Positions 1-9,063 of a DNA stretch of 64,000 nt are shown one piece after another. Positions within the stretch are counted from its first letter, which is position 1. Each line of letters starts with the position of its first letter. The DNA comes from Advenella faeciporci (GTDB lineage Bacteria > Pseudomonadota > Gammaproteobacteria > Burkholderiales > Burkholderiaceae_B): positions 537-64,536 of the forward strand of contig NZ_BMYS01000007.1 of assembly GCF_014652395.1 (NCBI RefSeq), in the 5' to 3' direction. The notes beneath the pieces are model-generated. The model was not told where the DNA came from, did not search any database, and saw only the letters and a list, made by a program, of their open reading frames with translations. Position numbers and translations under genes: made by a program.

Positions 1-71
1 TTGATTCTTAATGTGCATAACTTACAACCTTAGTTAAATAGATAAATGTGTGAGATTTACGTGGATTGGGC

Positions 72-104
72 AAAAAAGCGGATGAGACTTTCATCCGCTT
101 TTTT
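72..104. terminator. Bidirectional intrinsic terminator
   Basis: A perfect 14-bp stem (AAAAAAGCGGATGA at 72-85 against 91-104) closes a 5-base loop. A-tracts and T-tracts on both sides make it work in either direction. It lies just past the stop of the minus-strand Bug receptor gene, so ending that transcript is its obvious role. Confidence 0.88.
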
Positions 105-119
105 TAAAAACCGCAGGGG

Positions 120-1091
120 TTACTGCAATTCAATATTGCCTTTTTTTACAACATCCCTGGCCCAGTCATACTGTTGCTGGATTTCCTTGGCAAATTCTTC
201 AGGTGTGTTGCCTGAAGGGAATGCGCCCTGTTTTTCCAGGGCAGCAACCACGGCCGGGTCTTTCAACGCTTCAGCTGCCGCTTTATGCAGGGTGGCAATC
301 ACGTCCTCGGGTGTACCGGCAGGTGCCAGCAGACCATACCAGACGGGCTGGTTCAATTCGGGATAACCCAGTTCTTTAAAGGTGGGAACATCTTTCATGC
401 TATCCAGGCGTTCTTCCCAGGCAATCGCCAGGGGACGAAGGTTTTTGGCGTCGATTTGCGGGAAAGAAGATGGCAGGTTGTCGAACAGAATTGCAATTTG
501 TCCACCAACAGCATCGGTAACGGCTGGGCCTGAACCCCGGTAGGGAACATGAACGATATCGGTTTTGGTAGACAGGCGGAAGGCTTCGCCAAACAGGTGC
601 AGAACGCTGCAGGTGCCGGATGAACCGTAAGAGTATTTATTTGGATTAGCCGTGATTTCAGCCAGGAAGGCTTTGAAGTCGTTGGCCGGGAATTTGGGGT
701 TGACTTCGAGCACGTTGGGAACGTTGGCGAAGTTGGTAACCGGTGCAAAATCTTTCAGGGCGTCGTAACCCAGTCCTTCGGGTTTGCAGGCAGGGTTTAC
801 GGCCAGGGTTGAAACGGTTGCAATGGAAAGCGTATAACCATCGGGTTTGGCGCGCGCGGCTTCAGAGGCACCAATCGCACCACCCGCACCGCCTTTGTTT
901 TCAACCACCATGGGTTTACCCAGGATGTCGCTCATTTTGGTGGTGACGATGCGGGTCACGATATCGGTAGAGCCGCCAGGGGCAAAAGGAACAATAACGC
1001 GGATGGGTTTGTTTGGGAAGTCAGCCGCGTAAGACGTGCCGGTCATTATGGCGGCAGTGCTTAAAACTGCGGTTAAAAGGGATTTTTTCAT
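120..1091 (-). CDS. Bug/TctC family periplasmic substrate-binding protein
   Basis: Extracytoplasmic solute receptor of the Bug (TctC) family, which captures small carboxylates or related solutes in the periplasm for tripartite tricarboxylate-type transporters. Residues 1-22 form a signal peptide ending SYA. The family motif FAPGGSTDIVTR follows at about residues 36-47, and the total of 323 residues is the usual family length. Two cysteines, in NPACKPEG and GTCSVL, could form a disulfide. No TctA or TctB membrane partner is adjacent, so it is an orphan receptor, as is common in Alcaligenaceae. It is transcribed in the same direction as the liv genes but separated from livM by 180 bp, so it may have its own promoter. 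The ligand cannot be predicted. Confidence 0.9.
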   Translation of the reverse strand: MKKSLLTAVLSTAAIMTGTSYAADFPNKPIRVIVPFAPGGSTDIVTRIVTTKMSDILGKPMVVENKGGAGGAIGASEAARAKPDGYTLSIATVSTLAVNPACKPEGLGYDALKDFAPVTNFANVPNVLEVNPKFPANDFKAFLAEITANPNKYSYGSSGTCSVLHLFGEAFRLSTKTDIVHVPYRGSGPAVTDAVGGQIAILFDNLPSSFPQIDAKNLRPLAIAWEERLDSMKDVPTFKELGYPELNQPVWYGLLAPAGTPEDVIATLHKAAAEALKDPAVVAALEKQGAFPSGNTPEEFAKEIQQQYDWARDVVKKGNIELQ

Positions 1092-1189
1092 ATAAATTCC
1101 TTGACAATTTGTAAATGCTATATCGAAAAATATGCTTATAAAAATAATCTATTTCGAGGTAGGGCAGATAATAGTAAGAACAACCTTAG

Positions 1190-1253
1190 CCTTGCAAGCA
1201 TAAACACAAAAAATAAGGGTAATTGCTTAGAAATTTGCAGAAAGCTTGCAAGG
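1190..1253. repeat. 10-bp inverted repeat between livM and the Bug gene
   Basis: CCTTGCAAGC at 1190-1199 is repeated as its reverse complement GCTTGCAAGG at 1244-1253, 44 bases apart. It sits just beyond the livM stop. It could be the base of an RNA stem that ends the liv transcript, or a protein site. Each half contains the self-complementary octamer CTTGCAAG. Confidence 0.35.
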
Positions 1254-1271
1254 TTTAGGGGGTATTTGTAA

Positions 1272-2255
1272 CTATTGGCTTTTACTTTGTCGTGCAGTGA
1301 AAAAATGTGCTAGTTCCCCTACAATTCCTTTTCGGAAAGCCATCACACAGATAATAAAGATGAGCCCCATCACAATGGTAACCGATTCGCCCAGGCTTGA
1401 AAACCACTGTACGCCAGTCGTATCGGCAATCATGCGACCAAAATCGCCAATCTTGTTTTCAAGCATCACAACAATGAAGGCGCCAATGACCGGACCAATA
1501 AAGGTGCCTACACCGCCAATCAAGGTCATTAATACAACGATACCCGACATTTGCCACATGGCATCTGACAGGGTGGCTGACACAAACACCAGCATTTTGG
1601 TGGAACCGGCCAGGCCCGCAATAGCGGCGGACAGGACAAAAGCCAGCAGTTTGTATTTGTCCACATCATAGCCAAGCGAAATGGCACGGGGTTCGTTTTC
1701 CTTGATGGCTTTCAGGACCTGGCCAAAAGGTGAGTTGACGGTTCTCCAGCAGATGAAATAACCAATCATGAAGATGCCAACCACCATATAGTAAAGATTC
1801 AAGTCGTTTTTCAGGTCGAGCAGGCCGAACAGATGCCCCCTGGGAACGCCTTGCAAACCGTCTTCACCACCGGTAAATGGTGCTTGCAGAAAGAAAAAGA
1901 AAACCATTTGAGCCATTGCCAGCGTAATCATGGTGAAGTAAATACCGCTGCGCCGGATGGCCAGGCCCCCGATCACAAAACCAAGAGTGGCGGCAATCAG
2001 GATGCCGTAAAGAATACCCATTTCGGGTGAAAATCCCCATACCTTAATGGCATGGCCTGACGCATAGGCGGCACTGCCCAGAAAAGCGGCATGCCCGAAA
2101 GAGAGCAGGCCAACGTAACCCAGAAGCAGGTTGAAGGCGCATGCAAACAGGGCATAGCACAGGATTTTCATGATAAAAATGGGGTATATGCCGAACGCAG
2201 GCAATGAGGCGGCCACAATGGCAAATAATGCATAGCCAAGGATTTGTCGGTTCAT
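1272..2255 (-). CDS. livM: Branched-chain amino acid ABC transporter permease LivM
   Basis: Inner-membrane permease of the LivM type, which forms the translocation pore with LivH in a hydrophobic amino acid uptake (HAAT) transporter. The 327-residue protein is almost entirely hydrophobic helices. It carries the family segment GYVGLLSFGHAAFLGS near the N-terminus and the EAA-type coupling loop KENEPRAISLGYD at about residue 185. Its ATG overlaps the livH stop in the ATGA manner, pointing to translational coupling. It is the last gene of livG-F-K-H-M on the minus strand. The substrate may be branched-chain amino acids or another compound handled by this large family. Confidence 0.93.
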   Translation of the reverse strand: MNRQILGYALFAIVAASLPAFGIYPIFIMKILCYALFACAFNLLLGYVGLLSFGHAAFLGSAAYASGHAIKVWGFSPEMGILYGILIAATLGFVIGGLAIRRSGIYFTMITLAMAQMVFFFFLQAPFTGGEDGLQGVPRGHLFGLLDLKNDLNLYYMVVGIFMIGYFICWRTVNSPFGQVLKAIKENEPRAISLGYDVDKYKLLAFVLSAAIAGLAGSTKMLVFVSATLSDAMWQMSGIVVLMTLIGGVGTFIGPVIGAFIVVMLENKIGDFGRMIADTTGVQWFSSLGESVTIVMGLIFIICVMAFRKGIVGELAHFFTARQSKSQ

Positions 2256-3139
2256 TTTTCTTTCCCAAAAAGTCCGGCGGGGCGGAGTAATAAAACAATG
2301 GCCATAATAATAAAGACCACCGTGCTGGAGGCTTCAGGCCAGAATACTTTGGTGAGTCCTTCAATAACACCCAGGCCAAGACCGGTCACAATAGAGCCCA
2401 TGATAGAGCCCATGCCACCGATAACAACGACCGCAAACACGACAATAATCAGGTTGGCGCCCATGAGGGGGGATACTTGTAGCACGGGGGCCGCCAGCAC
2501 ACCGGCAAAACCGGCCAGGGCAACACCAAAACCATAAGTCAGGGTAATCATGAGCGGCACGTTAATGCCGAACGCCTCAACCAGTTTGGGGTTTTCGGTA
2601 CCGGCACGCAATAAGGAACCAAGACGTGTTTTTTCAATCATGAACCAGGTGAACAGGCAAACAATGACAGAGGCCAGCACAATCCAGCCACGGTAAATGG
2701 GCAGGATCATGAAACCCAGGTTGACCGCGCCGCGCAGGCTTTCCGGGGTGGGGTAGGGTTGGCCTGAAACACCATAAAAGCTGCGGAAAATACCCTCGAT
2801 CATCAGGGCAATGCCGAAAGTGAGCAAGAGGCCATAAAGATGGTCGAGCTTGTATAAATGGCGCAGCAGCAGTCGCTCCAGAATCATGCCAAAAATGCCA
2901 ACCAGAATGGGCGCGACAACCAGCATGACCCAGTAATTAAGCCCCAGGTATTGCATTCCCATCCAGGCCAGGAAGGCACCCAGCATGTATAAAGCGCCAT
3001 GAGCGAAGTTGATGACATTGAGAAGACCAAAAATGACGGCCAGACCCAATGAGAGAATTGCGTAAAAAGAACCGTTTACAAGGCCCAGTAAAATCTGGCC
3101 AAGAAAGGCTTGAATAGGGATGCCGAAAATATCAATCAT
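2252..3139 (-). CDS. livH: Branched-chain amino acid ABC transporter permease LivH
   Basis: Partner permease of LivM, 295 residues with about eight membrane helices. It shows the typical LivH start QAFLGQILLGLVNGSFYA and the segment GLLNVINFAHGALYM. The C-terminal half contains the conserved GGMGSIMGSIVTGLGLG stretch that contacts the ATPases. It lies 106 bp downstream of livK and overlaps livM by 4 bp. Nothing is truncated. Confidence 0.93.
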   Translation of the reverse strand: MIDIFGIPIQAFLGQILLGLVNGSFYAILSLGLAVIFGLLNVINFAHGALYMLGAFLAWMGMQYLGLNYWVMLVVAPILVGIFGMILERLLLRHLYKLDHLYGLLLTFGIALMIEGIFRSFYGVSGQPYPTPESLRGAVNLGFMILPIYRGWIVLASVIVCLFTWFMIEKTRLGSLLRAGTENPKLVEAFGINVPLMITLTYGFGVALAGFAGVLAAPVLQVSPLMGANLIIVVFAVVVIGGMGSIMGSIVTGLGLGVIEGLTKVFWPEASSTVVFIIMAIVLLLRPAGLFGKEK

Positions 3140-3245
3140 AATGCATAACGTTCAGTTTATTTATTGACAACATTTTTTAACTGGTATTGTGGCAGCCCCG
3201 TGTGGAGCTGCCATGACTACAGTGCGAGTTGATCGAGGGTGCGAT

Positions 3246-4463
3246 TTACAGCTTGCAGGTGGATTCGCTTTCCGGACCGAAGGCTTTTTCGCCCGGAATT
3301 TTTTCAACCACGTTGTAGTAATCCCATGGGCCTTTGGATTCTTCCGGTGTCTTGACCTGCATCAGGTACATGTCGTGGATCATCAGGCCATCTTTGCGAA
3401 CCATGGCATCCTTGGCAAAGAAGTTGTTAATGGTGTTTGACTTGAACCATTTCATGATGGCCTCACCATCATCGGTGCCGGTTTCCTTAACGGCTTTCAG
3501 GTAGGTTTCGGCGGCGGTATAGTCTGCAGCCTGAACGAACGAGGGTTTACGCTTGATGCGTTCCTCGAATTTGGCTGACCATGCGCGTGACTCGTCATCC
3601 TGGTTCCAGTACCAGGGGGCGGTCAGGTACAGTCCCTGTGTGGCTTTCAGGCCCAGTGCGTGCACATCGTTAATGAATACCAGCAAACCGGCCGGCTTCA
3701 TGCCGGGGGTAACGCCAAATTCACTGGCGGCCTTGATGGAGTTGATGAAGTCACCCCCTGCATTGGCCAGGCCCAGGATTTGGGCGCCAGAGGTTTGGGC
3801 CTGCAACATGTAAGAAGAAAAGTCGGTAGTGCTTAATGGCACACGAACCGTGCCCTTGATGGTGCCTCCGGCGGCTTTCACCACATTGATGGTGTCCTGC
3901 TCAAGAGAATGGCCGAAAGCGTAATCGGCGGTAATGAAGAACCAGTCTTTGCCACCCTGGTTATAAACGGCAGAACCGGTTACATTGGCCAGTGCTTTGG
4001 TGTTATAGGCATAGTGAATGGTAAAAGGGGTGCAGTGGGTGGTGGTAAGTGCAGTAGAACCGGCACCAATCGAGATATAGGGTTTTTTCTTTTCGGCGGC
4101 AACGGCAGCTGAGGCCAGGGCAGTGGCAGAATTTGTGCCACCAATAATCATGTCAACCTTGCCCTGGTCGATCCATTCACGGACTTTGGCTGAAGCCACG
4201 TCAGCCTTGTTTTGGTGGTCGGCGGTAACCAGTTCAATTTTTTTTCCATTGATTTCACCACCAGCGGCCTCAATAGCCATTTTTATGGCCTCGCCACCGG
4301 CCGGTCCGTCCAGGTCGGAATAAACACCGGACATGTCGGTAATAAAGCCGATTTTGATGATGTCATCGGAAATTTCCTGGGCTTGGGCAAGGCCCAGACT
4401 GGATAGGGCAATTGCCGTGGTCAAGGCTGTTTTTTTCAATTTTGCTGTTTTCTTTAATCTCAT
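3246..4463 (-). CDS. livK: ABC transporter periplasmic binding protein, LivK type
   Basis: Periplasmic binding protein of the Leu/Ile/Val family that delivers substrate to LivHM. A cleavable signal peptide covers about residues 1-28 (LSSLGLAQA). The mature part starts with the family pattern IKIGFITDMSGVYSDLDGPAG. At 405 residues it is a little longer than E. coli LivK, like the broad amide/urea/amino acid branch found in Burkholderiales. Unusually it lies between livF and livH, inside the cassette. A cysteine pair near the middle (TTHCTPF) and the C-terminal STCKL may be structural. Ligand identity is open. Confidence 0.9.
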   Translation of the reverse strand: MRLKKTAKLKKTALTTAIALSSLGLAQAQEISDDIIKIGFITDMSGVYSDLDGPAGGEAIKMAIEAAGGEINGKKIELVTADHQNKADVASAKVREWIDQGKVDMIIGGTNSATALASAAVAAEKKKPYISIGAGSTALTTTHCTPFTIHYAYNTKALANVTGSAVYNQGGKDWFFITADYAFGHSLEQDTINVVKAAGGTIKGTVRVPLSTTDFSSYMLQAQTSGAQILGLANAGGDFINSIKAASEFGVTPGMKPAGLLVFINDVHALGLKATQGLYLTAPWYWNQDDESRAWSAKFEERIKRKPSFVQAADYTAAETYLKAVKETGTDDGEAIMKWFKSNTINNFFAKDAMVRKDGLMIHDMYLMQVKTPEESKGPWDYYNVVEKIPGEKAFGPESESTCKL

Positions 4464-4495
4464 GTTTGTCTCCGGGGATAGAATGAAAAAATAGC

Positions 4496-5215
4496 TTAGA
4501 CACCCAGCAGGGTATGCAGGGTATCCTGTTTGGCAGCCAGCTCGGAAGCCGGGAATTGCTCAACGATTTCACCATGTTCCATAACATAGAAATGGTCGGC
4601 CAGGGGGGCGGCAAAGCGGAAGTTCTGTTCGACCATGACAATCGTGAAACCTTTTGCTTTCAGGGTCGTGATCATGCGGGCAAGGGTTTTGACAATCACG
4701 GGTGCAAGACCTTCTGAAATTTCATCCAGCAACAGGATATTGGCACCTGTGCGTAAAATGCGGGCAACCGCAAGCATCTGCTGCTCACCGCCTGACAACC
4801 GGGTTCCCGGGGAATTGCGACGCTCTAGCAGGTTGGGGAACATCTCGTAGATTTCCGCCAGTGACATGCCTTTGTCGCCGGCGGTAGTGCCGTTGAGCTG
4901 AGGGGGCAATAGCAGGTTTTCTTCACAGCTCAGGCTGGCAAAGATGCCTCGCTCTTCGGGGCAATAGCCAATGCCCAGATGGGCGATTTTATGGGTAGGC
5001 AGGTTAATCGCTTCAACCCCATGGACCTTGATGGAACCTTTGCGGGTTCCGGTCAGGCCCAGCAAGGCCCGCAGGGTGGTTGTGCGGCCTGCACCGTTAC
5101 GTCCAAGCAGGGTAATGACCTGTCCTTTGGGAATGCTGATGTTGACACCATGCAGAATATGCGATTCACCATACCAGGCCTGCAGATCCTTGATTTCAAG
5201 TGCGAGTGCTGTCAT
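4496..5215 (-). CDS. livF: Branched-chain amino acid ABC transporter ATPase LivF (Arg in Walker A)
   Basis: ATP-binding subunit of the LivF type, 239 residues from the ATG at 5215, one base after the livG stop. The start reading MTALALEIKDLQAWYG fits the family, whereas an upstream in-frame ATG adds eight unconserved residues. Signature motif LSGGEQQM, Walker B ILLLDEISEGLAP and the switch histidine region are present. The Walker A loop reads GRNGAGRTT, with arginine (codon CGC) where most ATPases have the catalytic lysine; LivG in the same operon has the normal GAGKTT. Similar Arg variants occur among LivF-like ATPases of Burkholderiales as far as I recall, so it need not be inactive. Confidence 0.92.
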   Translation of the reverse strand: MTALALEIKDLQAWYGESHILHGVNISIPKGQVITLLGRNGAGRTTTLRALLGLTGTRKGSIKVHGVEAINLPTHKIAHLGIGYCPEERGIFASLSCEENLLLPPQLNGTTAGDKGMSLAEIYEMFPNLLERRNSPGTRLSGGEQQMLAVARILRTGANILLLDEISEGLAPVIVKTLARMITTLKAKGFTIVMVEQNFRFAAPLADHFYVMEHGEIVEQFPASELAAKQDTLHTLLGV

Positions 5216-5216
5216 G

Positions 5217-5987
5217 TTAGTGAGCTCCTTCCAGTTCACCCTGGGAAGTGCCCATATAGGCCTCCATCACGGCAGGGTTGCGGGAAACTTCCTGGTAATT
5301 GCCTTCAGCCAGTGTGGCGCCCCGTGCCAGAACGGTGATTTTGTCGGCAATCGAGGAAATCACGTTCATATTGTGTTCGACCATCAGGATAGTGCGTCCG
5401 GCGCTGACTTTTTTGATGAGTTGGGTTACCCGATCCACGTCTTCATGCCCCATGCCCTGAGTGGGCTCGTCAAGTAGCATGAGTTCGGGTTTCATGCCCA
5501 GCGTGGTGGCAATTTCCAGTGCCCGTTTGCGACCGTAAGGCAGATTGGAAGTGATTTCATTTTCAAATTCAAGCAGGTCAACTTCCGCCAGCAATTCTCT
5601 GGCCTGGTCGTCAAGTTCATGCAGGCATTGGTTGCTTTTCCAGAAATGAAAAGAATTGTTCTGCTGGCGTTGCAGGCCTATGCGTACATTTTCCAGCACT
5701 GTCAAGTCGGGGAAAACGGCCGAAATCTGGAAGGAACGAATAATGCCCCTGCGTGCAATTTGAGCCGGTTTTTCAGCGGTGATATTGTTGCCATTGAAAA
5801 AAATATTGCCAGAGGTGGGAGGCAGGAATTTAGTCAGCAAATTGAAGCAGGTGGTTTTACCGGCACCGTTGGGGCCGATGAGCGCATGAATGTGGCCACG
5901 CTGCACCTGCAGGTTTACATCGTTTACCGCTACGAAACCAAGGAATTCCTTGGTCAGGTTTTTTGTCTCTAAGATTAAATCACTCAT
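5217..5987 (-). CDS. livG: Branched-chain amino acid ABC transporter ATPase LivG
   Basis: First gene of the liv cassette and second ATPase of the transporter. It has Walker A GPNGAGKTT, a LivG-type signature region LPYGRKRALEIA, Walker B LMLLDEPTQGM and a switch histidine in MVEHNM. The start at 5987 (MSDLILETKNLTKEF) matches LivG proteins. Longer in-frame starts at 5996 or 6038 would add unconserved residues and have no better ribosome binding site. Length is 256 residues, normal for LivG. The promoter should lie between here and the gene at 6220. Confidence 0.92.
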   Translation of the reverse strand: MSDLILETKNLTKEFLGFVAVNDVNLQVQRGHIHALIGPNGAGKTTCFNLLTKFLPPTSGNIFFNGNNITAEKPAQIARRGIIRSFQISAVFPDLTVLENVRIGLQRQQNNSFHFWKSNQCLHELDDQARELLAEVDLLEFENEITSNLPYGRKRALEIATTLGMKPELMLLDEPTQGMGHEDVDRVTQLIKKVSAGRTILMVEHNMNVISSIADKITVLARGATLAEGNYQEVSRNPAVMEAYMGTSQGELEGAH

Positions 5988-6130
5988 GTTATGCATTAAT
6001 TTTAAAAAATAGTGATTGAAAACACAGGTCAGGCCCATGCCTTTGGTACAGGATGAGTATGCGTTAGAAACAGATTGACTCGCTATAGGTGCTTTCCATA
6101 AGGATTTAAGATTAAAGCGAGTTGAAATGA

Positions 6131-6163
6131 AAAAAACGCAAAGAACAAGGCTCTTTGCGTTTT
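6131..6163 (-). terminator. Intrinsic terminator of the aldehyde dehydrogenase gene
   Basis: A 12-bp perfect stem (AAAACGCAAAGA at 6133-6144 against 6152-6163) with a 7-base loop is followed on the minus strand by a run of Ts. It lies 57 bp past the stop of the minus-strand gene at 6220. Confidence 0.82.
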
Positions 6164-6219
6164 AAGTTATGAATATATTATTTTTTAATAGCGATAAAAT
6201 TGTAAAAACAGCTTAATTG

Positions 6220-7653
6220 TTATACGTGTGTAATAAACTTGGTGACCAAATATCCGTCAAAGGTTTCAGAGCCGCCTTCACTGCCGATGCCACTGTCTTT
6301 AACGCCACCAAAGGGTGTTTCCGGCAGGGCAGAGCCAAAGTGGTTAATATTGACCATTCCGGCTTCAAGTGTATTGGAGACTTTGGTTGCGGTTTGAAGT
6401 GAATTGGTGAATACATATGAAGACAGGCCGAAAGGAAGGCTGTTGGCCCTGGCCAGGACTTCATCGGTATCACTGAATTTAACAACCGGTGCAATCGGGC
6501 CAAACGGCTCTTCGGTCATGAGCTTTGCATCATCTTTAATATTGGTGACAACGGTTGGCGGGAAGAAATAACCGGTTTGAGACAGTGGGTTGCCACCCAG
6601 TTCAATGGTTGCGCCACGTTGTCTGGCATCTTCCACAAATGCGCTCATGCTGCCAATGCGACGTTCGTGAGCCAAGGGGCCCATTTCGGTTCCCTGTGCC
6701 GTACCATCGCCCACCTGGATGTTTTTCAAGGCGCCAACAAATATATCCAGAAACTGGTCATAGGCTTTTTCCTGGACATAAAACCGGGTGGGTGAAACGC
6801 AAACCTGGCCGGCATTGCGAATCTTGAATTTGGCCAGGCTTTTGGCCGCCTGTTCGATATTGGCATCATCAAAGACCAGTACCGGAGAATGACCGCCCAA
6901 TTCCATGGTGATGCGTTTCATGTGGGCACCTGCCAGGGCAGCCAGCTGTTTGCCAACCGGTACCGAGCCGGTAAAGGATACTTTGCGTACGATGGGAGAG
7001 CGAATCAGGTAGTCGGATACCTGGGCGGGTTCACCCCAGACAATATTCAAAACGCCTTTGGGCAGGCCGGCATCATGGAAGATGCGGGCAATTGCCATGA
7101 CGGCACTGGGAGAGTCTTCGGGACCTTTCAGGATAATAGAACAACCTGCACCAATGGCGGCCGAGATTTTACGGATAGCCTGGTTGTAAGGGAAGTTCCA
7201 GGGGGTGAAGGCGGCGCATACGCCAATGGGTTCACGCACCACGATCTGGCGCACATTGGGTGTGCGGGGTGGAATGACCCGGCCGTAAATGCGGCGGCAT
7301 TCCTCGGCATGCCAGTCGCAGTGGTCGGCGCATGAAATGATTTCACCTACCGACTCGACCAAAGGTTTTCCCTGGTCGCGAGTCATGTTCAGGCCAATCT
7401 CCTGGGCACGGTCACGGGACAATTGGGCTGCCTTGCGTAAAATGGCCGAGCGCTCCATGGGAGAGCTGTGCTTCCATGAATCGAACGCCCGCTGGGCAGC
7501 GGACAGGGCGCGATCCAGGTCGGCTTCGCTGGCGTGAGGAAGTTGCCCCAGCACTTCAAGGGTGGCAGGGTTGATGACGTCCTGGGTTTTGCGTCCTCCA
7601 CCGGAAACAAACTCGCCATCTATATACAGACTCAGTGCTTCATATTGACTCAT
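6220..7653 (-). CDS. NAD(P)-dependent aldehyde dehydrogenase, succinate-semialdehyde dehydrogenase-like
   Basis: Class I aldehyde dehydrogenase of 477 residues, the usual GabD length. The catalytic glutamate sits in ELGGHSP, the nucleophilic cysteine in [12 protein letters not shown], and the cofactor-binding lysine in [10 protein letters not shown]. The C-terminal [11 protein letters not shown] segment is also typical. It would oxidise an aldehyde to the acid, for example succinate semialdehyde after transamination of 4-aminobutyrate. It follows tyrB with 61 bp between them on the minus strand, in a region of amine transport and aminotransferase genes, which supports a role in amine breakdown. 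The exact aldehyde is inferred, not shown. Confidence 0.88.
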   Translation of the reverse strand: MSQYEALSLYIDGEFVSGGGRKTQDVINPATLEVLGQLPHASEADLDRALSAAQRAFDSWKHSSPMERSAILRKAAQLSRDRAQEIGLNMTRDQGKPLVESVGEIISCADHCDWHAEECRRIYGRVIPPRTPNVRQIVVREPIGVCAAFTPWNFPYNQAIRKISAAIGAGCSIILKGPEDSPSAVMAIARIFHDAGLPKGVLNIVWGEPAQVSDYLIRSPIVRKVSFTGSVPVGKQLAALAGAHMKRITMELGGHSPVLVFDDANIEQAAKSLAKFKIRNAGQVCVSPTRFYVQEKAYDQFLDIFVGALKNIQVGDGTAQGTEMGPLAHERRIGSMSAFVEDARQRGATIELGGNPLSQTGYFFPPTVVTNIKDDAKLMTEEPFGPIAPVVKFSDTDEVLARANSLPFGLSSYVFTNSLQTATKVSNTLEAGMVNINHFGSALPETPFGGVKDSGIGSEGGSETFDGYLVTKFITHV

Positions 7654-7714
7654 TTCTTTTCAGTCCTCATTTTGTGTTTTGATTAAATTTATTATTTCAA
7701 TACTAAATTTTCTG

Positions 7715-8905
7715 CTAAACCACTTTGCTGACAGACTCGGCAAAGTAGGTGACGTTGTCTTCATTAAGGCCGGGCACGCTGATGCGCCCGGAGTCGATAA
7801 AGTAGACACCGTAATCGGCACGCAGTTTTTCAATTTGTGGCAGACTTAAGCCGGTATAGCTGAACATGCCATTTTGCCTGATGATGAACGAGCTGTCGAA
7901 ATGAGGTGCCTGTGCCTTCAGGATATCGTAGGCTTTCTGGCGAATATTCCTGATGCGTGTGCGCATTTCATTGACTTCGCGATCCCACATGGCAAACAGT
8001 TCCGGATCGTTAAGTACATCGGAGATCATGCGGGCGCCATGCAAGGGCGGATTGGAGTAAATGCGGCGCACCAGCAACTTGATTTGTCCCAGTACCCGGT
8101 CGGCTTCCAGGGTGTTTTGGCACACGACGGAAAGGGCGCCACAGCGCTCGGCATAAAAAGAAAAATTCTTGGAAAAAGAGTTGGCCACCAGCATTGGGAT
8201 GTTTCGGGAGGCCAGTAACCGGATGGCAAAGGCATCCTCATCAAGACCATTACTGAAACCCTGATAGGCAATGTCCAGGAACGGGATCAGTTTACGTTCA
8301 ACAATAATGTCGGCAATTTCTTCCCATTGCGCGCTGGACAGGTCAGCCCCGGTGGGATTGTGACAGCAGGGATGCAGCAGCACAATGCTGCCAGCGGGAA
8401 TGGTCTGGAAGGTTTGTTTCATCTCGTCAAAGAGCAAAACGCCATTGACGGAATCGTAATAAGGGTAGGTATGGGTTTTCAGGCCAGCGCCTTCAAAGAT
8501 GGCATGGTGGTTATCCCAGCCCGGGTTGCTGATCCAGATTTCACTGTTGGGGCTGGCCAGATGCAGGAGTTCGCCACCAATACGCAGGGCACCGGTGCCA
8601 CCCACGCTTTGCATGGTCACAATGCGGCCTTCGTTCAGGGCAGCACATTCTGTGCCAAAAAGCAATTTCTGTACCGCGCTGCGATAGCTGGGTAAACCTT
8701 CCATGGGAAGATATTGGCGGGTTTCCGGATGTTGAGCACGTTTCAGTTCGGCCTGATGGATACTGTCGAGGATGGGAATCTGGCCTTTGCCATCATAGTA
8801 AAGTCCAACGGTCAGATCCACTTTATTCTGGCGCTGGTCTTGGCGGAACATGTCACCAATTCTGAAAATGGGGTCACCTGCATAAGGTGCTAAATGCTCA
8901 AACAT
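7715..8905 (-). CDS. tyrB: Aromatic amino acid aminotransferase (class I, TyrB/AspC type)
   Basis: PLP-dependent class I aminotransferase moving the amino group between aromatic amino acids or aspartate and 2-oxoglutarate. The start MFEHLAPYAGDPIF is the classic TyrB/AspC opening and has an AGAAGGA ribosome binding site, so I place the start at 8905 rather than 8941. Visible motifs are the HPCCHNPTG segment contacting the cofactor and NSFSKNFSFYAERCGAL with the PLP-binding lysine. Length is 396 residues, normal. It lies between a polyamine-type binding protein and an aldehyde dehydrogenase on the same strand, so its true substrate may be an amine-derived amino acid. Confidence 0.9.
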   Translation of the reverse strand: MFEHLAPYAGDPIFRIGDMFRQDQRQNKVDLTVGLYYDGKGQIPILDSIHQAELKRAQHPETRQYLPMEGLPSYRSAVQKLLFGTECAALNEGRIVTMQSVGGTGALRIGGELLHLASPNSEIWISNPGWDNHHAIFEGAGLKTHTYPYYDSVNGVLLFDEMKQTFQTIPAGSIVLLHPCCHNPTGADLSSAQWEEIADIIVERKLIPFLDIAYQGFSNGLDEDAFAIRLLASRNIPMLVANSFSKNFSFYAERCGALSVVCQNTLEADRVLGQIKLLVRRIYSNPPLHGARMISDVLNDPELFAMWDREVNEMRTRIRNIRQKAYDILKAQAPHFDSSFIIRQNGMFSYTGLSLPQIEKLRADYGVYFIDSGRISVPGLNEDNVTYFAESVSKVV

Positions 8906-8998
8906 GGTTTTCCTTCTGGTTAAAAGCGTGTATGCGTGCAAAAAAATAACTGTACCATGGAAAAGCCGGATTCAAGGCATGGGTTTGTTTGCCACAAT

Positions 8999-9036
8999 GC
9001 AATCATCTCCTGGTGGCAAAACCAGGAGATGATTGC
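8999..9036. terminator. Strong 16-bp hairpin between the binding-protein gene and tyrB
   Basis: GCAATCATCTCCTGGT at 8999-9014 pairs perfectly with 9021-9036 around a 6-base loop. It follows the stop of the binding-protein gene (minus strand) by about 28 bp and precedes tyrB. No clear T-run follows on either strand. It may be a partial terminator or an mRNA-stabilising hairpin that keeps binding-protein levels above those of tyrB and the dehydrogenase. Confidence 0.6.
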
Positions 9037-9063
9037 TTAATGCCGTGATTTTAAAAAGAGCTG

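Noticed and set aside
6078-6122. 7-bp inverted repeat (ACTCGCT/AGCGAGT) upstream of livG
   Set aside because: Short arms with a 31-base loop; could easily be chance, and no regulator is linked.
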